DNA of 15,837 nucleotides from Cacconaster sp045114175 (GCA_045114175.1 JBGUJZ010000033.1:1-15837); one strand, 5' to 3'. Counted from the first letter of the stretch, positions 1-7,835 are shown. Numbers and translations: made by a program. Notes: generated from the sequence alone by a model not told the origin.

Positions 1-2288
1 CCCTGGTAGCGGTTGGTCAGGTCGTAAGAGGTCAGGTAGTAGGAACCGTTCTTGCAGGTGACCAGAATGCGGTCGTCCTGCAGGAACTCGCCCAGGTAGA
101 TACCGGAACCCGACTCGTTGAGCCGGTTGACGTCGGTATCAAACCAGATATCCTTGCCGCCCAGCGTGGATACGCCCTTGGTCTTGAGGGTGATGCGCTG
201 GATAGAGTTCTTCTTGGTCACGAGGTTGCCCATAGAGGCGCGCCCCTTGATGGCCAGTGCGGCAAAGTCGAAGTCTTCCGAGAGTTTCTTCAGCTTCGGC
301 TTCGGGCGGTAGGCAATGCGCACGGTCTCCGCCTCACCGTTAGAGTTGGCGGTAAACCAGACGGCATAAGAATCAGCCGTTCCGCGGGTGAAGTCGTACT
401 CCTTGTCACGGGTAATACCGGTGATGGAGAAACGCTTTGCGTAGTACGGGCCCTGCCGGCCGTCGCGGTAGATTACGTTGTAGACAGTGCGTTCGTCACG
501 ACGGTTGAACACGGCAGCATGAATGATATCGTGGCCCACGAAGAGCTTATCTTTCACCTTGGTGACCAGATACTTGCCATTCTTCATAAAGACGATGATC
601 TCGGCAATGTCGGAGCAGTCGCAGATGTATTCCGCGTTCTCGATCTTCTTCTGGTCAATACCGATGAAACCGTCCGCCTTGTTGGCGTAGAGTTTGGCGT
701 TGGCCGCCACAGCCTTCTCCGCCTGGATCTGCTCGAACGGCGTGATTTCCGTGCGGCGCGGGAAGGCGGCGCCATATTTCTTCTTGATGGCCTGGAAATA
801 GCGGACCGTGAAGTCGGTCAGGTGCTCCAGATTGTTGCGCACCTCATCAATGTTGTATTCGATGCCCTGAATCTTCTCTTCAGCGGCCTTGATGTCGAAA
901 CGGGAGATCTTGCGGACCGGTTTGTCTACCAGGCGCAGGATATCGTCGGAGGTGATTTCGCGCTTCAGCAGGTTCTGGTACTGCTTCATGCCCGCCTCAA
1001 CGTCAGCAAGCTGCTCCTCCCAGGTAGCTGCGTCGTTTTCCAGGATGCGGTAAACCTTCTTCTCGAAGAAGATCTTCTCCAGCGATGCCCAGTGCCACTC
1101 GGATTCGAGTTCATCCAGCTGGATGGTCAACTCCTGCTGGAAGAGATCCTTGGTGTGGAAGGCGTTGTAGCGCAGGATTTCGTCCACTCCCATAAAGTGC
1201 GGATGGCGGTCCTTGATCACGCAGGCGTTGGGCGAGATGGAGACCTCGCAGTTGGTAAAGGCGTAAAGCGCGTCGATGGTCTTGTCGGGCGAGACGTCGT
1301 TCTGCAGCTGGATGACGATTTCCACGCCGTCGGACGACATGTCGTCCACCTTCTTGATCTTGATCTTCCCCTTGTCGCTTTCGCGGATGATGGAGTCAAT
1401 CAGGCTCTCAGTGGTTTGGCCGAAGGGAATCTCACGGATGGCCAGGGTGCGTTTGTCCACCTTTTCAATCCTTGCACGAACCTTGACCTTGCCACCGCGC
1501 AGGCCATTGTTGTATTTGGAGCAATCCATCAGGCCGCCCGTCGGGAAGTCCGGATAGAGTTCGAAGGGTTTTTCGCGAAGCGTTGCCACGCAGGCATCCA
1601 GCAGTTCGTTGAAGTTGTGCGGTAGAATCTTGACCGAGAGGCCTACGGCGATACCGTCCGTACCCTGCGCGAGCAGGAGCGGGAACTTCATGGGCAGCAC
1701 CACCGGCTCTTTGTTGGCGCCGTCGTAAGAGGGAACGTACTGGGTGATCTTCTTGTTGAAGGCCACTTCTAGCGCGAACTTGCTCAAGCGGGCCTCAATA
1801 TAGCGGGCCGCTGCGGCGGGGTCACCGGTATAGATGTTACCCCAGTTACCCTGGCAGTCAATGAGATAGTCTTTCTGACCCAAGCTCACGAGCGCATCCT
1901 TGATGGAAGCGTCGCCGTGCGGGTGGTATTTCATGGTGTCGCCCACGATGCCGGCAACCTTGTGGTAACGGCCGTCGTCGGCTTTCTCCATGGCATGAAG
2001 GATGCGGCGCTGCACCGGCTTGAGGCCGTCTTCGATGTGCGGAACGGCACGATCCAGGATCACGTAAGAGGCGTAGTCCAAGAACCAGTCTTTGTACATA
2101 CCGGAGAGTTTGTAGCGGTTCTCCCCTTCGGCCACCAGCTTCTCATACTTTTGGGAAGTGGCGTCACCGGAGGCCTCTTCGTCGTCGACGGGTTCGTCTA
2201 CAAACTCTTCTTCCGTCTCTTCCGCGACCGTCTCCAACTCCTCGTCCAACGAGGCGTCCATTGCGTCGTAATCTTCTTCTTTACTCAT
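1..2288 (-). CDS. parC: DNA topoisomerase IV subunit A (ParC), 3' end outside the window
   Basis: This is the breakage-reunion subunit of the type IIA topoisomerase that decatenates and relaxes DNA in the cytoplasm together with ParE. The reverse strand reads openly for 762 codons with no stop before the window edge. An acidic N-terminal stretch (residues 4-42, 21 of 39 are D or E) is followed by the winged-helix core beginning MYKDWFLDYASYV at residue 64. The quinolone-region motif HPHGDAS lies at 122-128. The catalytic tyrosine is Y163 in ARYIEARL. QGNWGN before it and the DYASYVILDRAVP segment fit Bacteroidetes ParC rather than GyrA. The C-terminal beta-propeller region has begun by the edge. 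The start at 2288 has a GGAG six bases upstream (2295-2298), one of only two clear Shine-Dalgarno sites in the window. It lies 25 bases after era. A Met at residue 10 is an alternative start. Confidence 0.95.
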   Translation of the reverse strand, partial: MSKEEDYDAMDASLDEELETVAEETEEEFVDEPVDDEEASGDATSQKYEKLVAEGENRYKLSGMYKDWFLDYASYVILDRAVPHIEDGLKPVQRRILHAMEKADDGRYHKVAGIVGDTMKYHPHGDASIKDALVSLGQKDYLIDCQGNWGNIYTGDPAAAARYIEARLSKFALEVAFNKKITQYVPSYDGANKEPVVLPMKFPLLLAQGTDGIAVGLSVKILPHNFNELLDACVATLREKPFELYPDFPTGGLMDCSKYNNGLRGGKVKVRARIEKVDKRTLAIREIPFGQTTESLIDSIIRESDKGKIKIKKVDDMSSDGVEIVIQLQNDVSPDKTIDALYAFTNCEVSISPNACVIKDRHPHFMGVDEILRYNAFHTKDLFQQELTIQLDELESEWHWASLEKIFFEKKVYRILENDAATWEEQLADVEAGMKQYQNLLKREITSDDILRLVDKPVRKISRFDIKAAEEKIQGIEYNIDEVRNNLEHLTDFTVRYFQAIKKKYGAAFPRRTEITPFEQIQAEKAVAANAKLYANKADGFIGIDQKKIENAEYICDCSDIAEIIVFMKNGKYLVTKVKDKLFVGHDIIHAAVFNRRDERTVYNVIYRDGRQGPYYAKRFSITGITRDKEYDFTRGTADSYAVWFTANSNGEAETVRIAYRPKPKLKKLSEDFDFAALAIKGRASMGNLVTKKNSIQRITLKTKGVSTLGGKDIWFDTDVNRLNESGSGIYLGEFLQDDRILVTCKNGSYYLTSYDLTNRYQ

Positions 2289-2313
2289 ATCTCACTCCAT
2301 GGTTAACTTCATG

Positions 2314-3192
2314 TCAATCAAGAATGTAACCGAACTTCTTCAGCTTGCGGGCATCTTCCCGCCAGTTCGGTTCCACCTTGACAAATATCTGCAAAAATAC
2401 CTTTTTTTCAAAAAAAGCCTCCATATCGAGACGGGCTGCCGTAGCGGTTTTCTTCAGGGCCCGTCCCTGTGCGCCGATGATGATCCCCTTCTGGGAATCG
2501 CGCATCACGTTGATGACCGCGTCGATATCGTAGCGGTCCTCCCCCTCTTTGAATCGTTCAATCACTACCTCCGTGCAGTAGGGAATCTCCTTGGTGTAGT
2601 TCATCAGGATCTTCTCCCGGATGATTTCCGAGGCGAAGAAACGCATCGAACGGTCGGTGAAGGTCTCCCTGTCGTACCACGGCGGGTTCACGGGGAGCGC
2701 CCCGGTCACCGCTTCGAAGAGGTTGTCCAGATTGAACTTTTCCTGGGCGGAGATGGGGAAGATTTCAGCCGCCGGAACCAGTTCCTTCCACTCTTTCATC
2801 AGGTTCAGAACCTGTTCCTGCGTACCCAGATCGATCTTGTTAATGGCAATCAGCACCGGGCAGGTCACCTTGGAGAGTTTCTCCACGTACTCGCGGTTCT
2901 TGTCTTTCTTCTCCACGATATCCGTGACATAGAGGATCACGTCGGCATCGCCGATTGCGGTGTCTACGAAATCCATCATACTCTCCTGCAGCCGATAGCT
3001 CGGTTTCAGAATGCCGGGAGTGTCGGAAAAGACGGCCTGGTAGTCCGGGCCGTTCACGATACCCATGATGCGGTGGCGCGTGGTCTGCGCCTTGGCCGTC
3101 ACGATGGAGAGTTTCTCCCCCACCAGGGCGTTCATCAGCGTGGATTTACCCACGTTCGGATTGCCGATGATATTGACGAATCCCGAGCGCAT
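2314..3192 (-). CDS. era: GTPase Era
   Basis: Era is an essential GTPase that binds the 3' end of 16S rRNA and helps mature the 30S subunit. The 292-residue length is usual for the family. All G motifs are visible: G1 GNPNVGKST at residues 10-18, G2 QTTRHR at 36-41, G3 DTPG at 57-60, G4 NKID at 118-121 and G5 SAQE at 148-151. The C-terminal KH domain occupies about residues 200-285 with its GxxG loop as GAQG, followed by RALKKTATAAR. The start codon lies three bases after the rluB stop and parC follows after 25 bases, so the three genes are very probably one transcript. No Shine-Dalgarno is seen, so translation may be coupled to rluB termination. Confidence 0.97.
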   Translation of the reverse strand: MRSGFVNIIGNPNVGKSTLMNALVGEKLSIVTAKAQTTRHRIMGIVNGPDYQAVFSDTPGILKPSYRLQESMMDFVDTAIGDADVILYVTDIVEKKDKNREYVEKLSKVTCPVLIAINKIDLGTQEQVLNLMKEWKELVPAAEIFPISAQEKFNLDNLFEAVTGALPVNPPWYDRETFTDRSMRFFASEIIREKILMNYTKEIPYCTEVVIERFKEGEDRYDIDAVINVMRDSQKGIIIGAQGRALKKTATAARLDMEAFFEKKVFLQIFVKVEPNWREDARKLKKFGYILD

Positions 3193-3195
3193 ACG

Positions 3196-4284
3196 CTAGT
3201 CGAACTGGCCCATCTTGAAACGGGCGATTTCCGTGTCGGTGAGAAAGCGCCAGGTGCCGCGCGTGAGGGCCTTCTTGGTGAGGCCGGCAAAGTAGACGCG
3301 GTCCAGTTTGCGCACGTTGTAGCCCAGGTGCTCGAAGATGCGGCGCACGATCCGGTTGCGGCCCGAGTGGATCTCGATGCCCACCTGGCTCATGTCGTCG
3401 TCCACATAGGAAAGGGAATCCGCGTGGATTTCACCGTCTTCCAGCTCGATGCCCTTGATGATGGCGTCGAAGTCCGCCTTCTTGAGGTTCTTGTCCAGGA
3501 AGGCGTGGTAGATCTTGCGCGCACCAAAGGCCGGATGCGTGAGCTTGTCAGCCAGTTCGCCGTCGTTGGTGAACATCAGCACGCCGGTCGTGGCCTTGTC
3601 CAGGCGGCCCACCGGATAGACGCGCTGCGGGCACTCGGTATGCGAGATAAGGTCCATCACGGTCTTCTCCGCATGCGGATCGGACATCGTGGTCACGTAG
3701 CCCTTGGGCTTGTTCATCACCAGGTAGACCTTCTTTTCACCCTTGAGGCGGGTGCCGTTGAAACGGACATCGTCGTCCGGTTTCACCTTGACGCCCAGTT
3801 CCGTCACAATCTTGCCGTTGACCGTCACCAGCCCTGCCTGGATGAAATCATCCGCCTCGCGGCGCGAGCAGATGCCGGAATTGGCAATGAAACGGTTGAG
3901 CCGGAGGGTGTCGTCGGCCGTATAGACTTCAATCTTGGTTGCGGGTTTGCGGGAGCCGTTTTCGCGGCGGTGCTTCAGATAGCCTTCCGAATGCTGGAAA
4001 CGCTTTTCAGCGGGTTTGGGTTCGGCAGCCGGCTTACGGCCTGCGGGCTTACGGTCCGCAAAGGGCTTGCGATCCGTAGCCTTCTTGCGGTCTGCAAACG
4101 GCTTTCTGTCGGCCGGTTTGTGATCGCCGTAGGTTTTCTTGTTTCCGAAAGATTTCTTTGCTCCGAAAGATTTCTTTTCGCCCGAAGACGCAGATGCGCC
4201 GGAAGCGCGACGCTTATAGGGTCCCTTTTTAGGGCTGTCGGCGCGGCCTGTCACAGGTGTGCGGCGACGATTTTTATTTTCCAT
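3196..4284 (-). CDS. rluB: RluB/RsuA-family rRNA pseudouridine synthase with long basic N-terminal tail
   Basis: This enzyme isomerises a specific uridine in rRNA to pseudouridine; the RluB subgroup acts on the 23S peptidyl-transferase region, but the exact target is inferred from family only. With the ATG at 4284 the protein has 362 residues. Residues 1-110 are a lysine-rich, repetitive tail. An S4 RNA-binding domain follows at about 127-173 (LRLNRFIANSGICSRREAD). The synthase domain begins near MNKPKGYV and contains the catalytic aspartate D229 in VGRLDKATTG, plus the late motif SGRNRIVRRIFEHLGY. A TTG at 4305 would add seven residues. It falls about where transcription should begin from the -7 element at 4310-4317, so I prefer the ATG. 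It is the first gene of the rluB-era-parC operon. RsuA-type 16S specificity cannot be excluded. Confidence 0.92.
   Translation of the reverse strand: MENKNRRRTPVTGRADSPKKGPYKRRASGASASSGEKKSFGAKKSFGNKKTYGDHKPADRKPFADRKKATDRKPFADRKPAGRKPAAEPKPAEKRFQHSEGYLKHRRENGSRKPATKIEVYTADDTLRLNRFIANSGICSRREADDFIQAGLVTVNGKIVTELGVKVKPDDDVRFNGTRLKGEKKVYLVMNKPKGYVTTMSDPHAEKTVMDLISHTECPQRVYPVGRLDKATTGVLMFTNDGELADKLTHPAFGARKIYHAFLDKNLKKADFDAIIKGIELEDGEIHADSLSYVDDDMSQVGIEIHSGRNRIVRRIFEHLGYNVRKLDRVYFAGLTKKALTRGTWRFLTDTEIARFKMGQFD
4030..4176 (-). repeat. Imperfect repeats encoding Lys/Arg-rich tail of RluB
   Basis: Two kinds of short repeat are visible in the encoded tail: KKSFG, KKSFG, KKTYG in tandem, then DRKPFADRK occurring twice with related RKPA units after it. 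The DNA repeats are degenerate, which suggests the peptide composition is kept rather than a recent duplication. Basic, disordered extensions are common in Bacteroidetes RluB-type enzymes and probably bind rRNA; that role is inferred. Confidence 0.75.
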
Positions 4285-4309
4285 GGAATCAATCAGTTTT
4301 TTCAAGGCG

Positions 4310-4317
4310 CAAATTTA
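4310..4317 (-). promoter_or_regulatory. Putative -7 element of the rluB-era-parC operon
   Basis: On the minus strand this reads TAAATTTG, a match to the Bacteroides -7 consensus TAnnTTTG. It lies 25 bases before the preferred rluB ATG. No good TTTG -33 element is found 19-21 bases upstream, so the call rests on the -7 match and the position only. Confidence 0.5.
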
Positions 4318-4346
4318 GTTCAATCTGCAGAATTTTCCTACTTTTG
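4314..4346 (+). promoter_or_regulatory. Putative promoter of the ABC permease gene
   Basis: TACTTTTG at 4339-4346 matches the TAnnTTTG -7 consensus. TTTA at 4314-4317, spaced 21 bases, is a one-mismatch -33 element. It overlaps the divergent rluB -7 element, so the two transcription units share one promoter region. Confidence 0.5.
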
Positions 4347-4359
4347 AAGGTCTTTTGAA

Positions 4360-4365
4360 GAGGAG
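4360..4365 (+). promoter_or_regulatory. Ribosome binding site that decides the permease start
   Basis: GAGGAG here is only two bases before the ATG at 4368 but eight bases before the ATG at 4374. The second spacing is normal for a Shine-Dalgarno site, so translation most likely begins at 4374. Clear Shine-Dalgarno sequences are otherwise rare in this window. Confidence 0.6.
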
Positions 4366-4373
4366 AAATGAGG

Positions 4374-5564
4374 ATGAATGATCAATTCGGCTCCGCACTG
4401 GCCGCCATCAGGGCAAATCGCCTTCGTTCAGTGCTCACTATCAGTATCATCGCAATCGGTGTCACCGCCCTGGTCGGCATCGAGACGGCGATCGGCGTAC
4501 TATCACGCCAGCTTTCGGACAGCTTCGGGCGGATGGGCAGCAGCACCCTCGCGCTGGTTCCGGAGGCGGAGGCGCGCCCCTTCTCGTGGCACGAAGCCGC
4601 AACCTTTGCCGACTCTTTCGCAACCGGCGAGGAAGGGCAGGTCAGCCTCAGCGCCGAGATTACCCCAATGGCCGTCGTTACGGCCGCCGGCAAGCGTACG
4701 GACCCGATGGTCTCCGTGGTCGCGGCTGATGCCGGCTGGCTGCCGGTTTCGAACCGGACGCTGGCGCTGGGGCGCAACTTCACGACCCGCGAATCGGCCT
4801 CGGGCAGCGCGGTCTGCCTGGTGGGTCACAGCCTGGCCCGCAAACTCTTTGGCAGCGATGCGGCCGCCGCGGGGAAAACGCTCTCGTTCAGCGGAATGCC
4901 CTACTCAATCGTGGGTGTGCTGGCCGCGCAGGGAACCCTGTTGGGCGGCGGTTCGGACTACACGCTGGTGCTGCCGCTGCAGGCCGGGCGCGAATGGCTG
5001 CCGGAAGATACGCAATGGCAGATTACGCTGCTGCCTCTCCCTGGTGCAGAAAGCTGGCTGGAAGAGTCGGCCCGGACCCGGATGCGGGCCCTTCGAAGAA
5101 TTTCGCCCGGCATGCCGGACGACTTCCAGTTCCGCCGCAGCGACGCCATGAAGAGCCGGCTGGATTCCCTGGAGAAGAAACTCTCGATAGCCGCCCTCGC
5201 CATCGGGCTCATTACCCTGCTGGGAGCCGCCGTGGCATTGATGAACATCCTGCTGGTCTCCGTGAAGGAGCGCACCGGGGAGATCGGCCTGCGGAAGGCC
5301 CTTGGCGAACGGGTCGCCTCCATCCGGCGCAGTTTCCTGGCCGAATCGGTGCTGATTGGACAGATCGGAGGAGTAGCCGGGATTGTGTTGGGGCTTCTTG
5401 CCGGTGCCGGCGTTGCATTTGCGCTCGGCGGAGGCTGGCATGTTCCGTGGGGATGGCTGGCCGCCGCCCTGGGACTCTGCGTGCTGGTCAGCCTGCTCTC
5501 AGGCACGCTCCCCGCTCGCCGCGCCGCCGCCCTTCAGCCGGTGGACGCCCTCCGCAACCGCTGA
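4374..5564 (+). CDS. MacB/FtsX-family ABC transporter permease, without a neighbouring ATPase
   Basis: This is a four-helix inner-membrane permease of the type VII ABC (MacB/FtsX/Lol) superfamily, 396 residues from the ATG at 4374. It has the family layout. The first transmembrane helix is at about residues 20-42 after the juxtamembrane motif AIRANRLRSVLT. A large periplasmic MacB_PCD-like domain runs to about 255. Three C-terminal helices follow at about 271-294, 323-350 and 361-382. The cytoplasmic coupling motif VKERTGEIGLRKALG after the second helix and the terminal PARRAAALQPVDALR are diagnostic. These proteins work with a separate LolD/MacB-like ATPase to move lipoproteins, peptides or drugs. 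No ATPase, second permease or membrane-fusion gene is present here, so the substrate is unknown. The gene ends directly against the convergent DUF2147 gene. Confidence 0.88.
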   Translation: MNDQFGSALAAIRANRLRSVLTISIIAIGVTALVGIETAIGVLSRQLSDSFGRMGSSTLALVPEAEARPFSWHEAATFADSFATGEEGQVSLSAEITPMAVVTAAGKRTDPMVSVVAADAGWLPVSNRTLALGRNFTTRESASGSAVCLVGHSLARKLFGSDAAAAGKTLSFSGMPYSIVGVLAAQGTLLGGGSDYTLVLPLQAGREWLPEDTQWQITLLPLPGAESWLEESARTRMRALRRISPGMPDDFQFRRSDAMKSRLDSLEKKLSIAALAIGLITLLGAAVALMNILLVSVKERTGEIGLRKALGERVASIRRSFLAESVLIGQIGGVAGIVLGLLAGAGVAFALGGGWHVPWGWLAAALGLCVLVSLLSGTLPARRAAALQPVDALRNR

Positions 5565-6035
5565 TTAGTCAGATATGCGGTTCCAATAGACCTTTTCTCC
5601 GATGCCCAGGACCGTACCCTTGAGGCAGAGGCGGCCGTCCTCGGTAAACCAGGCCGTCACATTAACGCGGATACCGCGCTGCGGGTCGTAGATTTTGGAA
5701 TCACCCCACTGCTTCTTGTCGGCCTTGTACTTCAGGTCGCGGATCAGCACCACCTGGTCGCTGGGGGTGTTGCGCAGGGATTTGTCCGGGTTCTTCTTGT
5801 CATAGGCGCGCTCGCCCGTCTTGGGATCGTTGGGGTTGGCCAACCAATAGATCTGGGCCTTATAGCTGCCATCCGCATTCTTGGTAATCTGAACACGGTA
5901 GGCGTCGTTCCCCTGAACCGATTCATATTTACCGATAACGCTATCGGCGGAGTCGTTCAACTTATTCTGTGCAAAGGCGTTATAGCCGACAAACATAGCA
6001 GCCAAAATCGCCATCAGGGTGATGATTCTCTTCAT
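5565..6035 (-). CDS. Exported DUF2147 family protein
   Basis: This is a 156-residue secreted protein of unknown function. Residues 1-22 form a signal peptide: MKR, a hydrophobic core, and AFA at 20-22, with cleavage before Q23. The mature part is a small beta-rich domain. Its features WGDSKIYDPQRG, then a TEDGRLCLKGTVLGIGEKVYW segment near the end, match the DUF2147 pattern in which a short W-G-x-I-Y-D-P unit precedes a lipocalin-like strand pair. It begins 21 bases after the recJ stop on the same strand, so it is probably cotranscribed with recJ, although no functional link is evident. Its stop codon abuts the stop of the convergent permease gene with no spacer and no hairpin. Confidence 0.85.
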   Translation of the reverse strand: MKRIITLMAILAAMFVGYNAFAQNKLNDSADSVIGKYESVQGNDAYRVQITKNADGSYKAQIYWLANPNDPKTGERAYDKKNPDKSLRNTPSDQVVLIRDLKYKADKKQWGDSKIYDPQRGIRVNVTAWFTEDGRLCLKGTVLGIGEKVYWNRISD

Positions 6036-6056
6036 AAAGTGTTTTCGTTTTAAAGG

Positions 6057-7796
6057 TTAAAACAGCGTAGTCTTGTCCTTGATGTCGCGGACGCGCAGCT
6101 GGATGTTGGCAATGCCGCGGTAGTAGTTCTCCGCGATCGAGTAGCAGATGTCCACCGGATTGCCGGCCTGCATGTGCTCGAAGTGGTCGGAGAGATTGAA
6201 GGCGATGGCCGAAATGTGGCGGTAGGGCTCGTCTTCCTGAATCAGCTCCAGGCGCAGGTGCTTAAGCGTGCCGGAATCAGCGGAGCCCACCTTGCGGCCG
6301 TTGCCGTTGTCGTAAACGTTCTCCGTGACGAACACCGGCGAAGCGTTGCCGGGGCCGAAAGGCTGGAACGACTTGAGCAGGCGGAAGAACTTCGGAGTGA
6401 TCTGCTTGAAGTCCAGGTAGGAGTCGATGTCGATCACCGGGGTCAGCTGGGCGTCAGCAATCTTGGCGGCCACGAAAGCCTCGAAGCGGTCGCAGAATTC
6501 GGGGAAGTTCTCCTCGCGGATGGTGAGGCCGGCCGCGTAGGTATGGCCGCCGAAGTTCTCCAGCAGGTCTGCGCACGACTCGATGGCCTCGTAGAGGTCG
6601 AATCCCGCCACGGAACGGGCGGAACCGGTGATGAAGCCGTTGGATTTGCTCAGCACGATGGTCGGGCGATAGTAGGCCTCCACCAATCGGGAAGCCACGA
6701 TTCCCACGACGCCTTTGTGCCAGTTCGGATTGTAAACCACGGTCGACTTCTTCTCCTCGAAGCCCGGGATGTGCTTGACCATCTCCAGCGCCTCTTCCGT
6801 GATTTCGCGGTCAATGCGCTTGCGGTCGTCATTGTGGGCGTTGATGGCAGCACCGATCTCCAGTGCATCCTCGTCATCGCGGGCAGTAAGCATATCCACT
6901 GCCGTACGACCCGACTCCATTCGGCCGGCCGCATTGATGCGCGGACCAATCTTGAAGACGATTTCGTCAATCGTGATATTGTGTTTCTCCAGGCCGGAGA
7001 GTTTGATGACGGACATCAGGCCCTTGCGGGGGTTCTCGTTGAGTTGCTTGAGGCCGTAGTAAGCCAGCACACGGTTCTCGCCGGTCACCGAGACCAGGTC
7101 GGAAGCGATACTGACCACCAGCAGGTCGAGCAGCGGGAAGACCTTCTCGAAGGGAATGTCGTATTTCTTGGCATAAGCCTGGACCAGTTTGAAGCCCACG
7201 CCACAACCGGAAAGGTCGTCGAAGGGATAGTGACAGTCTTCACGCTTGGGGTCCAGCACCGCCACTGCGGCGGGCAGTTCCTCGTCGGGCAGATGGTGGT
7301 CGCAGATGATCACGTCGATGCCAAGGCCCTTGGCGTATTTAACCTTCTCCACGGCCTTGATGCCGCAGTCAAGGGTGATGATCAGCGTGCAGCCGTGCGA
7401 CTTGGCACAGTCGATACCCTTGTAGGAGAGGCCGTAGCCCTCGTCGTAACGGTCCGGGATGTAGTATTCGAGTTTGTCCGTGTAGTCGCGCAGGAAGGTG
7501 TAGACCAGCGAAACGGCGGTGGTGCCGTCCACGTCGTAGTCACCGTAGATGAGAATCTTTTCCCCTTTGGTAACGGCCGTATGCAACCGCTCGACGGCGG
7601 CTTCCATATCTATCATGAGGAACGGGTCATGCAACATCGAGAGGTCGGGCCGGAAGAACTCCCGCGCCTTCTCGAAGGTGTCGATGCCACGCTGTACCAG
7701 CAGGTTGGCCAAAACCTGGTCAATTCCCAACTCCGTCGACAGCTGTCGGACGACCGCCGGGTTCCCCTGTTCCTTGACTATCCACTTCTTTTCCAT
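6057..7796 (-). CDS. recJ: Single-stranded-DNA-specific exonuclease RecJ
   Basis: RecJ is a 5'-3' single-strand DNA exonuclease of the DHH phosphoesterase superfamily that acts in recombination, mismatch and base-excision repair, often with SSB. With the ATG at 7796 it has 579 residues, close to the family length. The metal-binding motifs are intact: YGDYDVDG at residues 84-91, LDCG at 142-145 and DHH at 166-168. The DHHA1 domain carries GGHTYAAG at 416-423, and a C-terminal OB-like domain follows. The frame stays open upstream to 7919, but that extension crosses the promoter and the start of lysS, so I reject it; MEKKWIVKEQG at 7796 is the natural start. The leader is predicted to be only a few bases. 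The DUF2147 gene lies downstream. Confidence 0.96.
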   Translation of the reverse strand: MEKKWIVKEQGNPAVVRQLSTELGIDQVLANLLVQRGIDTFEKAREFFRPDLSMLHDPFLMIDMEAAVERLHTAVTKGEKILIYGDYDVDGTTAVSLVYTFLRDYTDKLEYYIPDRYDEGYGLSYKGIDCAKSHGCTLIITLDCGIKAVEKVKYAKGLGIDVIICDHHLPDEELPAAVAVLDPKREDCHYPFDDLSGCGVGFKLVQAYAKKYDIPFEKVFPLLDLLVVSIASDLVSVTGENRVLAYYGLKQLNENPRKGLMSVIKLSGLEKHNITIDEIVFKIGPRINAAGRMESGRTAVDMLTARDDEDALEIGAAINAHNDDRKRIDREITEEALEMVKHIPGFEEKKSTVVYNPNWHKGVVGIVASRLVEAYYRPTIVLSKSNGFITGSARSVAGFDLYEAIESCADLLENFGGHTYAAGLTIREENFPEFCDRFEAFVAAKIADAQLTPVIDIDSYLDFKQITPKFFRLLKSFQPFGPGNASPVFVTENVYDNGNGRKVGSADSGTLKHLRLELIQEDEPYRHISAIAFNLSDHFEHMQAGNPVDICYSIAENYYRGIANIQLRVRDIKDKTTLF

Positions 7797-7803
7797 AATC
7801 GTG

Positions 7804-7835
7804 CAAAGGTAGCATTTTTTTGCTATTTTTGCAAT
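7804..7835 (-). promoter_or_regulatory. recJ promoter, Bacteroides type
   Basis: On the minus strand, ATTG (7832-7835) is followed after 20 bases by TACCTTTG (7804-7811), a close match to the Bacteroides consensus TTTG-N19/21-TAnnTTTG. Only seven bases separate the -7 element from the recJ ATG, so the transcript should be nearly leaderless. Confidence 0.75.
7824..7831 (+). promoter_or_regulatory. Putative -7 element for lysS
   Basis: TATTTTTG matches TAnnTTTG and lies 30 bases before the lysS ATG. The expected -33 position is CGTG, a poor match. It lies inside the recJ promoter spacer on the other strand, so the two polymerase sites overlap. Confidence 0.5.

Noticed and set aside
519..1625. 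A 368-codon plus-strand frame opposite parC
   Set aside because: The minus strand encodes conserved ParC throughout. The plus frame has the same antisense Val/Leu/Asp/Arg bias and no domain.
2401..2417. Perfect dyad of T7 and A7 in era, considered as a terminator or slippage site
   Set aside because: It encodes the FFEKK segment of the KH domain in frame, era continues past it to its normal end, and the A/T-only stem is too weak for a terminator.
2299..4347. A 682-codon open frame on the plus strand opposite era and rluB
   Set aside because: Both genes beneath it on the minus strand are unmistakable. The plus-strand translation is rich in His, Val, Leu and Arg with no recognisable domain, as expected for an antisense shadow in GC-rich DNA.
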